NCBI RefSeq assembly: GCF_027594425.1
Contig: NZ_CP115159.1
Coordinates: 3,976,620-4,040,619, forward strand
Length of the DNA: 64,000 nucleotides
Direction of reading: 5' to 3'
From: Zunongwangia sp. HGR-M22
GTDB taxonomy: Bacteria; Bacteroidota; Bacteroidia; Flavobacteriales; Flavobacteriaceae
This document shows positions 37,113 through 45,554 of the stretch, in pieces (position 1 is the first letter of the stretch; each line of letters starts with the position of its first letter). The translations under genes were made by a program, and so were the position numbers. The notes beneath the pieces are model-generated. The model did no database searches. It had not been told where the DNA came from and worked only from the letters and a program-made list of their open reading frames with translations.

Positions 37113-37517
37113 ATGAGGAATATCGATTTTGAAATAGCATTGCTATCAATATTGGTGTTTTTACTCATCACTTTTTTTATGTCTTTTTTTGAGAAGATTA
37201 GTGATTATTCGGGTACAAAAGCATATATGCAATCCCACTTCAAAAAGACATTTCTTGCTGGTAAAATTAGTTATATGTTACCAATATTGGTGATTGTAGA
37301 GCTTCTAGCCGTTATTTTACTATTATTATCAATTTCAAACTACTTTTTTAGCTTCAGTAGCTTCAATTTCAGTCGATTTGCGCTTATAAGTTGTGCAGTA
37401 AGCTTAATGATGCTCCTATTTGGGCAACGTGTTGCGAAAGATTACCAAAGTTCAGCAGGAATCACCATTTATTTTATCCTCGTGGTTATTGGATTTTTCT
37501 TGTTAGGGCTACAATAA
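37113..37517 (+). CDS. DoxX-like membrane protein
   Basis: The 134-residue protein has four predicted transmembrane helices (about 8-25, 53-75, 83-103, 115-132). The size and topology fit the DoxX/DoxD-like family, whose members include quinone- or thiosulfate-linked redox proteins, though no diagnostic motif is clear. The segment YSGTKAYMQSHFKKTFLAGK between helices 1 and 2 is typical for flavobacterial DoxX-like proteins. It starts 1 base after the holB stop, so it is co-transcribed. Confidence 0.65.
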   Translation: MRNIDFEIALLSILVFLLITFFMSFFEKISDYSGTKAYMQSHFKKTFLAGKISYMLPILVIVELLAVILLLLSISNYFFSFSSFNFSRFALISCAVSLMMLLFGQRVAKDYQSSAGITIYFILVVIGFFLLGLQ

Positions 37518-37600
37518 CCGGTAAAATTTACTCTGGCATCAACAATTCTAAGAATGTGTAAAAATAGCAAGATTTTAAACCTTGATTATCGAGCATAAAA

Positions 37601-37628
37601 AAAGCCCGATTGGAAAAATCGGGCTTTA
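37601..37628. terminator. Bidirectional rho-independent terminator between DoxX-like and OmpH genes
   Basis: AAAGCCCGAT and ATCGGGCTTT form a 10-bp stem with loop TGGAAAA. The minus strand is followed by a long T run, so it efficiently ends ompH transcription. It also follows the plus-strand DoxX-like gene. Confidence 0.85.
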
Positions 37629-37648
37629 GAATTTATAAACTGAATAAT

Positions 37649-38209
37649 TTATTCTGCGGAAATAGAATCTGTTTTTCCTTCTGCTGAAGTTTCTGTAGAA
37701 CCTCCGCCATAAGTTTTATTTAATTCTTCTAAAACTTCATCTGTAATATCTAAACCTTCTTTAGCGTACATGATATTTGCAGATTCATTGCTTCCGAAGA
37801 TATATGTATAACCATTCTCTTTTCCGTAATCGGCAACAAAATCTTTAACCTTGTCTACAACTTCCTCGATAGCCGAATCGCTATCAGTTCTAAGCTGCTG
37901 ACCGATCATTTGTTGTTGTTGCTGTAACTGTTGTCCTTTTTGTTGAAGCTCTTGTTCTTTAGCTTGTCTTTGTGAAGCAGACATCGAGCTCATCCCTTGC
38001 TGATATTCTTGAACTTCTTTTTGAAATTGTTGTTGTGGCCCGGTGATTAATTGAGTTAATGAATCTCTTCTTGCCTCGAATTTAGATTCTACATCTTTCA
38101 TTTCTTTGTAATCCTGAATTACACGAGTAGTATCTACATATGCAGTTTTTTCCTGATTACAAGAGATTAGAGAAATTGCGACTGCACCTATGGCGATTAT
38201 TTTTTTCAT
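37649..38209 (-). CDS. OmpH/Skp family periplasmic chaperone, lipoprotein form
   Basis: The 186-residue protein matches the OmpH/Skp fold: a beta-strand start (TAYVDTTRVIQDYKEMKDVE), a long charged coiled-coil hairpin (about residues 40-115, with the Q-rich QELQQKGQQLQQQQQM), and a C-terminal strand (GYTYIFGSNESANIMYAKEG). Skp-like proteins protect outer-membrane proteins in the periplasm. Unlike Skp of E. coli, the signal ends in a lipobox (Cys17, AISLISCNQ), so it may be tethered to the membrane. A promoter box is at 38231-38238. Confidence 0.88.
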   Translation of the reverse strand: MKKIIAIGAVAISLISCNQEKTAYVDTTRVIQDYKEMKDVESKFEARRDSLTQLITGPQQQFQKEVQEYQQGMSSMSASQRQAKEQELQQKGQQLQQQQQMIGQQLRTDSDSAIEEVVDKVKDFVADYGKENGYTYIFGSNESANIMYAKEGLDITDEVLEELNKTYGGGSTETSAEGKTDSISAE

Positions 38210-38230
38210 CTTCTAAAATTTTAAGTGAAG

Positions 38231-38238
38231 CAAATGTA
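38231..38238 (-). promoter_or_regulatory. Promoter -7 box for the OmpH gene
   Basis: The minus strand reads TACATTTG, an exact TAnnTTTG match, 21 bases before the start codon. The rest of the 240-base gap to 38449 shows no other feature. Confidence 0.6.
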
Positions 38239-38449
38239 AAAAAGTAAAGACGTAAACCTAAGCTGAATTTTATACTTTTTTAACAGGAAATAAGTAAATT
38301 AGATAAATTTATAGCTATTCGAGATGATATCAATATTTTTTATCAAAAATGGTTAATTTTAAAGCTATCTAAGCTACGTTCTCATTTTCTTAATCCGTTT
38401 ACATATTATAACATACTAAATAAGCTTAAAACGGCTCAAAATTGAAAAT

Positions 38450-39271
38450 TTAATACTTTTTAAAGAAATAAACCATAGAGCTATATTCTCCAGTGGATGC
38501 TGCGCTTAAATTCGATTTTAAACCATTGAAGAATGCCGAAATTAAATTTTGCTTCCCAGTCTTATGTTTTTCTGAAAGTAGGCTTACATAAAATGAATCA
38601 AAGATTAATCCGTTGGAATGAATAAGATCGTATCCATTTTCGAAAAATAATTTTTGAATTCCAGATTTAGAAAAATGCCAAAGATGTCTTGGCACATCAT
38701 AGGCAGCCCAAAACTCTTTATAAATTTTAGCATCTTTACTTTTAAAATTAGGAACGGCTACAACTAGAATTCCGTCATCTTTCAGCAAACGATTAAATTC
38801 TTTAAACTGATGTTCTAAATTTGGTACATGTTCTAAAACATGCCACATAGTAATAACATCGTACTGATCTGAAACTTCTACTAAATCGTTCTTGAGTTCT
38901 AGATTCTTTAAAGCTGCATTTTTCCGTGCAACCTCATTCGGCTCTACTCCATCAACTTCAAAATATCGCGAGGCCGCATTTAAAAAATCTCCAGTACCTG
39001 CACCAATATCCAAAAGCTTTCCCTCTTTTTTTTGTTTTATGATCCATCCAACTTTTTTCTGGAGCATATAAGATTTTACCGTATTGTACAATTTATCGGT
39101 AAAAGATTTTGAAGCATCGGTATGAGAAATATAATCTTCGCTCTGGTAATAAGTAGATAAATTTTCTGGAACCGGAGAAGTTTTTAAAATATCATAATGT
39201 TTCCACTTTTCTAAATGATATTCTTCTCCACTAACTAAATAATCTTTACAATAAAAATCTGGTTGCTTCAC
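38450..39271 (-). CDS. Class I SAM-dependent methyltransferase
   Basis: The 273-residue protein has the SAM-binding motif LLDIGAGTGDFLNAASRYF (about residues 85-103), the acidic loop DGVEPNEVARK, and post-motif DVITMWHVLEHVPNLEHQFK near 143. An N-terminal segment (PDFYCKDYLVSGEEYHL) resembles the zinc-ribbon-lacking sugar or O-antigen methyltransferases of Bacteroidota, and the substrate is unknown. It is the last gene of the DUF4175-ybeY-mnmG-lipoprotein run. Confidence 0.85.
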   Translation of the reverse strand: MKQPDFYCKDYLVSGEEYHLEKWKHYDILKTSPVPENLSTYYQSEDYISHTDASKSFTDKLYNTVKSYMLQKKVGWIIKQKKEGKLLDIGAGTGDFLNAASRYFEVDGVEPNEVARKNAALKNLELKNDLVEVSDQYDVITMWHVLEHVPNLEHQFKEFNRLLKDDGILVVAVPNFKSKDAKIYKEFWAAYDVPRHLWHFSKSGIQKLFFENGYDLIHSNGLIFDSFYVSLLSEKHKTGKQNLISAFFNGLKSNLSAASTGEYSSMVYFFKKY

Positions 39272-39811
39272 TTAAGGTAATGCTTTAAAGTTTTTTTGAT
39301 ATTCAAAAAATTCATATTCTAATTTTTCTAGATAAATTCTTACCCGACTAGAATATAATGATGAAGTTGAAATATGATCGACGCCATCAACATCACTTAC
39401 CTGAATATTTACAAAGAATTTAATTGGACCAGTATTATCATCGTTGTCATTATCAACAACAGATTCATCATCGTGTCCTAGAATGTTATTAAAAAAAGTC
39501 TCGGCAACTGGAATAGCAGTATAAACCTCTCGGTCATCCTTCACATCAACGGTCATAAAAAACTCTTTTTTCAGCTCAGGAAATAAAACAACTTTGCTTC
39601 TCACTAAATCATCTTCTCTTTCCAGATTTAAATAATGTTTAAACCAGGTTTTAACCGTTGGCCGTTGAAGTCTAGTTTGAAATAAATAATTAGTTAAACC
39701 TTGGTTATCTTCTACAATTCTGGAACCTTCAATATCGGGAACTGAATGTGTAGTTACGCGACAGCTCAACACTAAAAAAACGCCCGCTAAGATTACAAAT
39801 TTTAATTTCAT
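39272..39811 (-). CDS. Hypothetical lipoprotein, 179 residues
   Basis: I do not recognise the family. The lipobox is clear (Cys17, FLVLSCRV). The mature part contains an acidic Asp/Asn segment (DDESVVDNDNDDNTG near residue 120) and alternating beta-like strands near the C-terminus. The stop codon abuts the methyltransferase start, so they are co-translated. Upstream, a parS-like palindrome (39820-39835) lies in the gap to mnmG. Confidence 0.65.
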   Translation of the reverse strand: MKLKFVILAGVFLVLSCRVTTHSVPDIEGSRIVEDNQGLTNYLFQTRLQRPTVKTWFKHYLNLEREDDLVRSKVVLFPELKKEFFMTVDVKDDREVYTAIPVAETFFNNILGHDDESVVDNDNDDNTGPIKFFVNIQVSDVDGVDHISTSSLYSSRVRIYLEKLEYEFFEYQKNFKALP

Positions 39812-39819
39812 TCACTAAA

Positions 39820-39835
39820 TGTTCCACGTGGAACG
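39820..39835. other. parS-like palindrome, site 1 (between mnmG and lipoprotein gene)
   Basis: TGTTCCACGTGGAACG has a perfect 14-base palindromic core and matches the bacterial parS consensus TGTTNCACGTGNAACA except at the last base. It lies in the gap between the mnmG stop and the next start codon. Confidence 0.7.
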
Positions 39836-39842
39836 TTCTTGA

Positions 39843-41714
39843 TTATCGACCCATATAAACTAATAAAACAGAAACATCATTAGGACTCACACCGCTAATT
39901 CTTGATGCCTGTGATACGTTCGTAGGTTGTACTTTATTCAGCTTTTCACGAGCTTCATAAGACATCGACTTAATCTTTGAATAATCAAAATTCTTAGGAA
40001 TTTTTACATCTTCTAAACGATTAAGCTTATCAGCGTTATTCTTCTCTTTTTCGATATATCCTGAATACTTTACCTGAATTTCCGTTTGCTCCAACATTTC
40101 AGTATCCAGTTTATTTTCCTGAATATATTCTTCTACTCCAGGAAACTTTCTAACATCTTCCATGGCAATTTTAGGTCTGGAAAATATTTTAAATATTTTA
40201 TCAGACTGTTTCATAGGAGACGAATTATAATCAGCCAAAACAGGATTCGCATCCTCCGGAACAACACTAGTATCTTTTAGAAAAGAAACAAAATCTAAAG
40301 ATTTATCCTTCTTCTCTTCCATTTTCCGCATACGATCTTCAGAAGCTAAACCTAAATTATAAGAGCGCTCTGTTAATCTAAAATCTGCATTATCTTGTCT
40401 CAATAAGGTTCTATATTCGGCACGCGATGTAAACATTCTATATGGCTCTTCTGTTCCTTTTGTAATTAGATCATCGATTAGAACACCAATATAAGCTTCG
40501 TTTCTTTGCAGAATAAAAGGATCTTTTTCCTGAACTTTTAACGCTGCATTTATACCAGCCATCATTCCCTGGCAAGCTGCTTCTTCGTAACCGGTTGTTC
40601 CGTTTATTTGCCCGGCAAAATATAAACCTTCAACCAACTTTGTTTCTAATGTATGTTGCAATTGTGTTGGTGGAAAATAATCATATTCTATTGCATAACC
40701 CGGTCTAAAAAATTTTACATTTTCAAAACCGGCTACAGATCGTAATGCATTAAATTGTACATCTTCTGGCAAAGAAGTTGAAAACCCATTTACATAAACT
40801 TCAACCGTATTCCAACCTTCAGGTTCTACAAAAAGTTGATGACGATCTTTATCAGCAAATCGATTAATCTTATCTTCTATGGAAGGGCAATAACGTGGCC
40901 CTAAACTTTTAATTCTCCCATTAAACATAGGAGAACGATCAAAACCTGAACGAAGAATATCATGCACTTCATTTGAAGTGTAGGTCATATAACAAGAGCG
41001 TTGTTTTGCTAATGGTTTCGTTTCATCTGAATAAGAAAATTTACCCGGTATTTCATCACCAGGTTGCTCGATCATTTTAGAATAATCCAGAGAACGACCA
41101 TCCACTCTTGGCGGTGTTCCCGTTTTCATTCTTCCGGCTTCAAAACCGGCATCGATTAAATCCTTAGTAATCCCGGTTGCGGCAGCTTCTCCTGCTCTAC
41201 CTCCACCACGTTGTTTATCGCCAATATGGATTAATCCATTTAAAAAAGTTCCATTTGTACAAACTACAGATTTAGATTTTATTTCAATACCTAAAGAAGT
41301 ACGAACACCTTTAATTTTACCTTTTTCGATAATTAGACCATGAACCATTTCCTGATAAAAATCAAGATTAGGTGTTTGCTCTAACCTCAATCTCCAATCT
41401 TCTGCAAAACGCATGCGATCACTTTGCACACGCGGACTCCACATCGCAGGCCCTTTAGATTTATTAAGCATTTTAAATTGGATAGCGCTGGTATCACTTA
41501 CCAAACCACTATAACCACCCATCGCATCAATTTCTCGAACGATCTGTCCTTTTGCGATTCCGCCCATAGCTGGATTACAACTCATTTGCGCGATATTTTG
41601 CAAATTCATTGTAATTAATAAGGTACTACTACCCATATTCGCTGCTGCAGCCGCAGCTTCACTACCGGCATGCCCAGCTCCTACAACAATTACATCATAC
41701 TCCTTATTGAACAT
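39843..41714 (-). CDS. mnmG: tRNA uridine-5-carboxymethylaminomethyl(34) synthesis protein MnmG
   Basis: MnmG (GidA), with MnmE, modifies the wobble uridine of several tRNAs using FAD. The 623-residue protein starts YDVIVVGAGHAGSEAAAAAA, the FAD-binding motif, and has the MnmG signatures GGRAGEAAATGITK near residue 170, RMKTGTPPRVDGRS near 195, LFVEPEGWNT, YFAGQINGTTGYEEAACQG near 365 and the C-terminal helical domain for MnmE contact. It follows ybeY by 16 bases. Both ends are flanked by parS-like sites. Confidence 0.98.
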   Translation of the reverse strand: MFNKEYDVIVVGAGHAGSEAAAAAANMGSSTLLITMNLQNIAQMSCNPAMGGIAKGQIVREIDAMGGYSGLVSDTSAIQFKMLNKSKGPAMWSPRVQSDRMRFAEDWRLRLEQTPNLDFYQEMVHGLIIEKGKIKGVRTSLGIEIKSKSVVCTNGTFLNGLIHIGDKQRGGGRAGEAAATGITKDLIDAGFEAGRMKTGTPPRVDGRSLDYSKMIEQPGDEIPGKFSYSDETKPLAKQRSCYMTYTSNEVHDILRSGFDRSPMFNGRIKSLGPRYCPSIEDKINRFADKDRHQLFVEPEGWNTVEVYVNGFSTSLPEDVQFNALRSVAGFENVKFFRPGYAIEYDYFPPTQLQHTLETKLVEGLYFAGQINGTTGYEEAACQGMMAGINAALKVQEKDPFILQRNEAYIGVLIDDLITKGTEEPYRMFTSRAEYRTLLRQDNADFRLTERSYNLGLASEDRMRKMEEKKDKSLDFVSFLKDTSVVPEDANPVLADYNSSPMKQSDKIFKIFSRPKIAMEDVRKFPGVEEYIQENKLDTEMLEQTEIQVKYSGYIEKEKNNADKLNRLEDVKIPKNFDYSKIKSMSYEAREKLNKVQPTNVSQASRISGVSPNDVSVLLVYMGR

Positions 41715-41730
41715 AAAAACTTATTCTATA

Positions 41731-42171
41731 TTAAGATTGTTCCACGTGGAACAATTCTATTTTTTCCATTTCCTTTTCACGCATTAAGGCAGCATCCTCT
41801 TCGGTTTTATCTTTATAGCCGCAATAATGCAAAACCCCATGTACTAAAACTCTTTTCAATTCTGTCGCAAAATCTTCATTATATTCCTTTGCATTTTCCA
41901 GAACGCGTTCTGTACTTATATAGATATCTCCATTTAAAAGATTACCTAGAGAATCATCAAAACTGATTATATCGGTATATGTATCGTGGTTTAAAAAACG
42001 CTGATTGATATCTAAAAGATACTCATCATCACAAAAAATGTAACTTATTTCACCTAGTCGTTTTTCTTCAGAAGAAATTACACGAGAAAGCCAAGATTTG
42101 TAAATTTCTTCCTCGCCTAAACTAAAATCATTTTCAGAATAAAAATTAATAATGCCTTCCTGATTATTCAT
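41731..42171 (-). CDS. ybeY: Endoribonuclease YbeY (rRNA maturation), Asp third ligand
   Basis: YbeY trims the 3' end of 16S rRNA and aids ribosome quality control, with a metal bound by three residues. The 146-residue protein has the core LVHGVLHYCGYKDKT: His111, His115, and Asp121 where many bacteria have a third His. Homologues in Bacteroidota often share this. The C-terminal residues ELFHVEQS are encoded by the parS-like palindrome at 41738-41753, so protein and DNA signal overlap. The start overlaps the DUF4175 stop by 8 bases. Confidence 0.9.
   Translation of the reverse strand: MNNQEGIINFYSENDFSLGEEEIYKSWLSRVISSEEKRLGEISYIFCDDEYLLDINQRFLNHDTYTDIISFDDSLGNLLNGDIYISTERVLENAKEYNEDFATELKRVLVHGVLHYCGYKDKTEEDAALMREKEMEKIELFHVEQS
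41738..41753. other. parS-like palindrome, site 2 (inside the 3' end of ybeY)
   Basis: TGTTCCACGTGGAACA is a perfect 16-base palindrome and an exact match to the parS consensus TGTTNCACGTGNAACA. It is 24 bases upstream of the mnmG start and encodes the C-terminal FHVEQ of YbeY on the minus strand. Confidence 0.82.
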
Positions 42172-45100
42172 TGAAATAAGTGTTAACCCTGTTCTTTAAA
42201 TTTTGGCGCAAAGGTAAGATTTGTCTATCTAATATCTCAATGCTATTAAAATATTCTTTAGCATCCAGTTCTTTACTATTCGACTCATCTTCAAATTGCA
42301 AAGAATTGGTTTTACTTTCCCTTTCTTCTCTCTCCCCTTTCTCGTTTAATGAATTATTTAGATCGAGCATTTTTTGATTTAATTGATCTAAAGCATCCAA
42401 TGAATTATCATTAATATTATCCTCTAAAATGTCATTTTCTAAACCTTCGAAATCTGAATTTAGATCATCCATATTCATTCCGTTTTGTTTTAGAATTTCT
42501 TCAAGATTTCGCTTTATCTCTTCTTGGCGTTTATAAATTTCAAATAGCTCAGCTTGATTTTCTTCCTTGCCTTCAGGTTCGGATCTTTGGCCTTTCATTT
42601 GTTCCTCCATTTCTTCACCCAGTTGTTTTTGCTGCTGAATGATATCTTGTAATTGCTCTCCAGACGGAGAATCACCAGACTTTGAACCAGCGCTCATCTG
42701 ATCATTCATATTATCCAGAATCTCATTGAGTAAAACAGCCAAATCATTGGCTCCGGTAATCGTATATTGCTGTGAAGACAATGCTTTTGCCAAACGAACT
42801 TCTGCCAATTCCTCGAGAGAATGATCTAGATTAAAAGAAACATCCTCTAAAAACTCAAATACCTTTTCGGCTATAAATTGATTTTTTAAAGCTAAAGAAA
42901 ATAAACTATCATCGACATGTTCAAAGTTCTCTTTTAGTTGGTACTGTTCTTTCAATCTATTAGAAAATTCGGGACTTTTAGAATCTATGGCGCCAAAGTT
43001 CTCCATCAACTTTTCCTGTTCAAAAGAGAATATTACGAGATTATCCAATACCTTTCTAAGACTTTCAATGTCTGCCTTTAATATCTGCATCTCCATACTA
43101 GCCGAACTCTGTTTCATCTCTGCTGCCAGTTTCTTCATTTTTTCTCCTGCCTTATTTTGCTCTTGAGAATATGATTTGTTTGAATCCCAATCAGCATCTT
43201 TCTTTAATTTCTCTAAATCATCTTTAATTTCATCTTCAGATTTAAGATCTCTCTCAAGCGATTTTGGACGTTTTAGCTCTTTGTTTTTTTGATCGAGATC
43301 ATTTAATTCCTTTCTCAATTGATCGAATTCGGAATTAATTTCATCTTGAGATTTACCCAGACTATCCAGATTTTTTTGCTCCTCCCCTAGCCTATCCAAT
43401 TTGCTAGCTAATTGATTAAATTTCTGCTCTACGTAAAATTGTTTTGTTAATTCCACCAATTGTTCCAAACTACGTTTAGATGATTTTTTATTTTTGGACA
43501 ATTCTTCCAGCTTTTTCTGCAAATTCTCATTGCTAATTTTATCTGAATATTCTTTTAATTCATCCAAAAGTTTCCTGTTATCTTCAAGCTTCTCTTGACC
43601 ACTTTCAAGACGTTTTTTTAGATCTTTACTTTCACTATTATCCTTTTCCGTATTCGATAATTTCTCTTTTATATCTTCAGAAAACTTTTCCATCAAGGCA
43701 TTTTCTCTTTCCTGGTTTTTTATAAAAGATTCTAATTTTTGCCTCTGCTCATAATCAAATTCTTTATTCTCCAATTGATCATTCAGCAACTTTTCTAAAT
43801 CATCTTCTTGCTTAAATTTCTCAAATTCTTCGGAAAGATTATCAATACTTTTTTCCTGATCTTTTAGATTTTTATCCAGAAATTCTTCTGAAGTTTTATT
43901 GTAAAAAGTAAAATATTCCGTTGAGGCGGATTTCGCACCATTTACCTCATCATTATCGAAAACCTGAAAAAAATATTCATAATTTTCACCTTCTTCAATC
44001 CTAATTTCTCCAGGAAATGAAGCATAAAACTGACTAATAGTTTTACCATCAAAATCTATAGATTTGCTTAAGAATTTATCGTCTCCTATTTTACGATAGC
44101 GTAAAACCAATTTGGATAAGCCATAATCATCACTAATTCTACCGCCATAAAATTTGGCATCTGTTTTTAACGAATCTATTTTTTCGTCCACCTCTATTTT
44201 TGGTAATTTATCTTTAACTACATTTAACTGAAATGATAAAGGCTCATAATTTTTAATATTCTTATTGCTAGTAGAAATCGTATAATTTAAATCTTCTAGC
44301 ACCTTTTTCTGAAAAAAACTATCAACATTATAGGTAGAATCGCTAGTCTGAAAGTTGACAGCTTTAGTATTTTTATGTTGAAATTTCCAATTTACCACCG
44401 TTCCTTCAGGGATAGTAAGGTTACCATCACCCTTAACTGAATCGGTTTGGCGATTTAAATAGTTTGGAAATTCTAAGTTTACGCTGAAATTGATAAGTTT
44501 TGGAACCGAGATAACTTCTAAATTATAAGTTCTAGAACTTATATTATCTGCAAATAGCCTAAATTCTTGATTTTCAGTAATATTCTTAAATAAATAGGTG
44601 AACCTCCCAGGCTTCACTTGCTTCATAAAATACTGTGCATCTCCTAATTCAATTTTTAATTGATGTGGAATTTCTTTTCCAACAGTATTTACTTCAAGCA
44701 AAAAATCTTCGCCTTCTATAATCTTCAGCTCATTATTCAGCATAAAGCTAAAAGGTGCTGGTTTTTCATACACCTTATTATAATTATTTATACGATTAAG
44801 AGAATTAAACATCCACTCACCTCTTCCGCTAATAATAAGTGCTATAATTAATAAAATCGGAATACAAGCTATGAGCACATAATTGCGATATTTCGTTAAA
44901 CTAACAGCCTTGGAAAAATTATAGAACTTTAGATCAGAAGATTTTTGACGAATAGCAGCATCAAGAAATACAGAGTTATTCTGGGATTTCAGTTCGATAA
45001 GATTAAGCAATTTGTCATCAATTTCCGGAAAGTAATTTCCAATCATTTTAGCCGCTTCCTTATCTGAAATTGCACGATTAAGATTCAAATACTTAATTAA

Positions 45101-45331
45101 AGGAAAACCGATAAAGACAATCAACAAGCTTATCTCAACTACAATAACCGAAATAAATAACGCAAATCGAACCGAGGAATCGAACCATAGAAAGTTCTCA
45201 AAAACTAACAAAATAAGCAGATAAAAAATACCGATAAAAAGAAACAACGCACTTCCCTTTATCAATAGATTTAATTGATATTTTTTAATAAAAGCTCTTA
45301 ATTGAATTTTTATCGCTTCAAACTCGGCCAT
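42164..45331 (-). CDS. DUF4175 family large membrane protein with coiled coil
   Basis: The 1055-residue protein has three predicted transmembrane helices in the first 170 residues (about 20-42, 51-75, 145-168), then a beta-rich periplasmic-type region (about 190-480) and a very long Lys/Glu-rich coiled coil (about 490-760 and again from 880). This layout matches DUF4175 of Bacteroidota, whose function is unknown. It overlaps ybeY by 8 bases. It is one of the longest proteins here and might act as a scaffold. Confidence 0.8.
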   Translation of the reverse strand: MAEFEAIKIQLRAFIKKYQLNLLIKGSALFLFIGIFYLLILLVFENFLWFDSSVRFALFISVIVVEISLLIVFIGFPLIKYLNLNRAISDKEAAKMIGNYFPEIDDKLLNLIELKSQNNSVFLDAAIRQKSSDLKFYNFSKAVSLTKYRNYVLIACIPILLIIALIISGRGEWMFNSLNRINNYNKVYEKPAPFSFMLNNELKIIEGEDFLLEVNTVGKEIPHQLKIELGDAQYFMKQVKPGRFTYLFKNITENQEFRLFADNISSRTYNLEVISVPKLINFSVNLEFPNYLNRQTDSVKGDGNLTIPEGTVVNWKFQHKNTKAVNFQTSDSTYNVDSFFQKKVLEDLNYTISTSNKNIKNYEPLSFQLNVVKDKLPKIEVDEKIDSLKTDAKFYGGRISDDYGLSKLVLRYRKIGDDKFLSKSIDFDGKTISQFYASFPGEIRIEEGENYEYFFQVFDNDEVNGAKSASTEYFTFYNKTSEEFLDKNLKDQEKSIDNLSEEFEKFKQEDDLEKLLNDQLENKEFDYEQRQKLESFIKNQERENALMEKFSEDIKEKLSNTEKDNSESKDLKKRLESGQEKLEDNRKLLDELKEYSDKISNENLQKKLEELSKNKKSSKRSLEQLVELTKQFYVEQKFNQLASKLDRLGEEQKNLDSLGKSQDEINSEFDQLRKELNDLDQKNKELKRPKSLERDLKSEDEIKDDLEKLKKDADWDSNKSYSQEQNKAGEKMKKLAAEMKQSSASMEMQILKADIESLRKVLDNLVIFSFEQEKLMENFGAIDSKSPEFSNRLKEQYQLKENFEHVDDSLFSLALKNQFIAEKVFEFLEDVSFNLDHSLEELAEVRLAKALSSQQYTITGANDLAVLLNEILDNMNDQMSAGSKSGDSPSGEQLQDIIQQQKQLGEEMEEQMKGQRSEPEGKEENQAELFEIYKRQEEIKRNLEEILKQNGMNMDDLNSDFEGLENDILEDNINDNSLDALDQLNQKMLDLNNSLNEKGEREERESKTNSLQFEDESNSKELDAKEYFNSIEILDRQILPLRQNLKNRVNTYFNE

Positions 45332-45528
45332 AATTTCTTTCTTAATCTTTACACAAGTATATCAGTATATCTAAAATTATAGCGATGCTATAAACCTCAT
45401 GTTTTTTATATAGGAATTAAGTTCTATAAAAGTAAACAATATAAAAACATAAATTAAGGATGTAGATTTTTCAAAAAAATCCTAGAAATCCATAAGTCAG
45501 TTATTTTAGGATTGCATAATTTAGGTTG

Positions 45529-45536
45529 TATCTTTG
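45529..45536 (+). promoter_or_regulatory. Promoter -7 box for gltX
   Basis: TATCTTTG is an exact TAnnTTTG match, 18 bases before the gltX ATG. Confidence 0.65.
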
Positions 45537-45554
45537 CCATAAAAATAAGCATTT

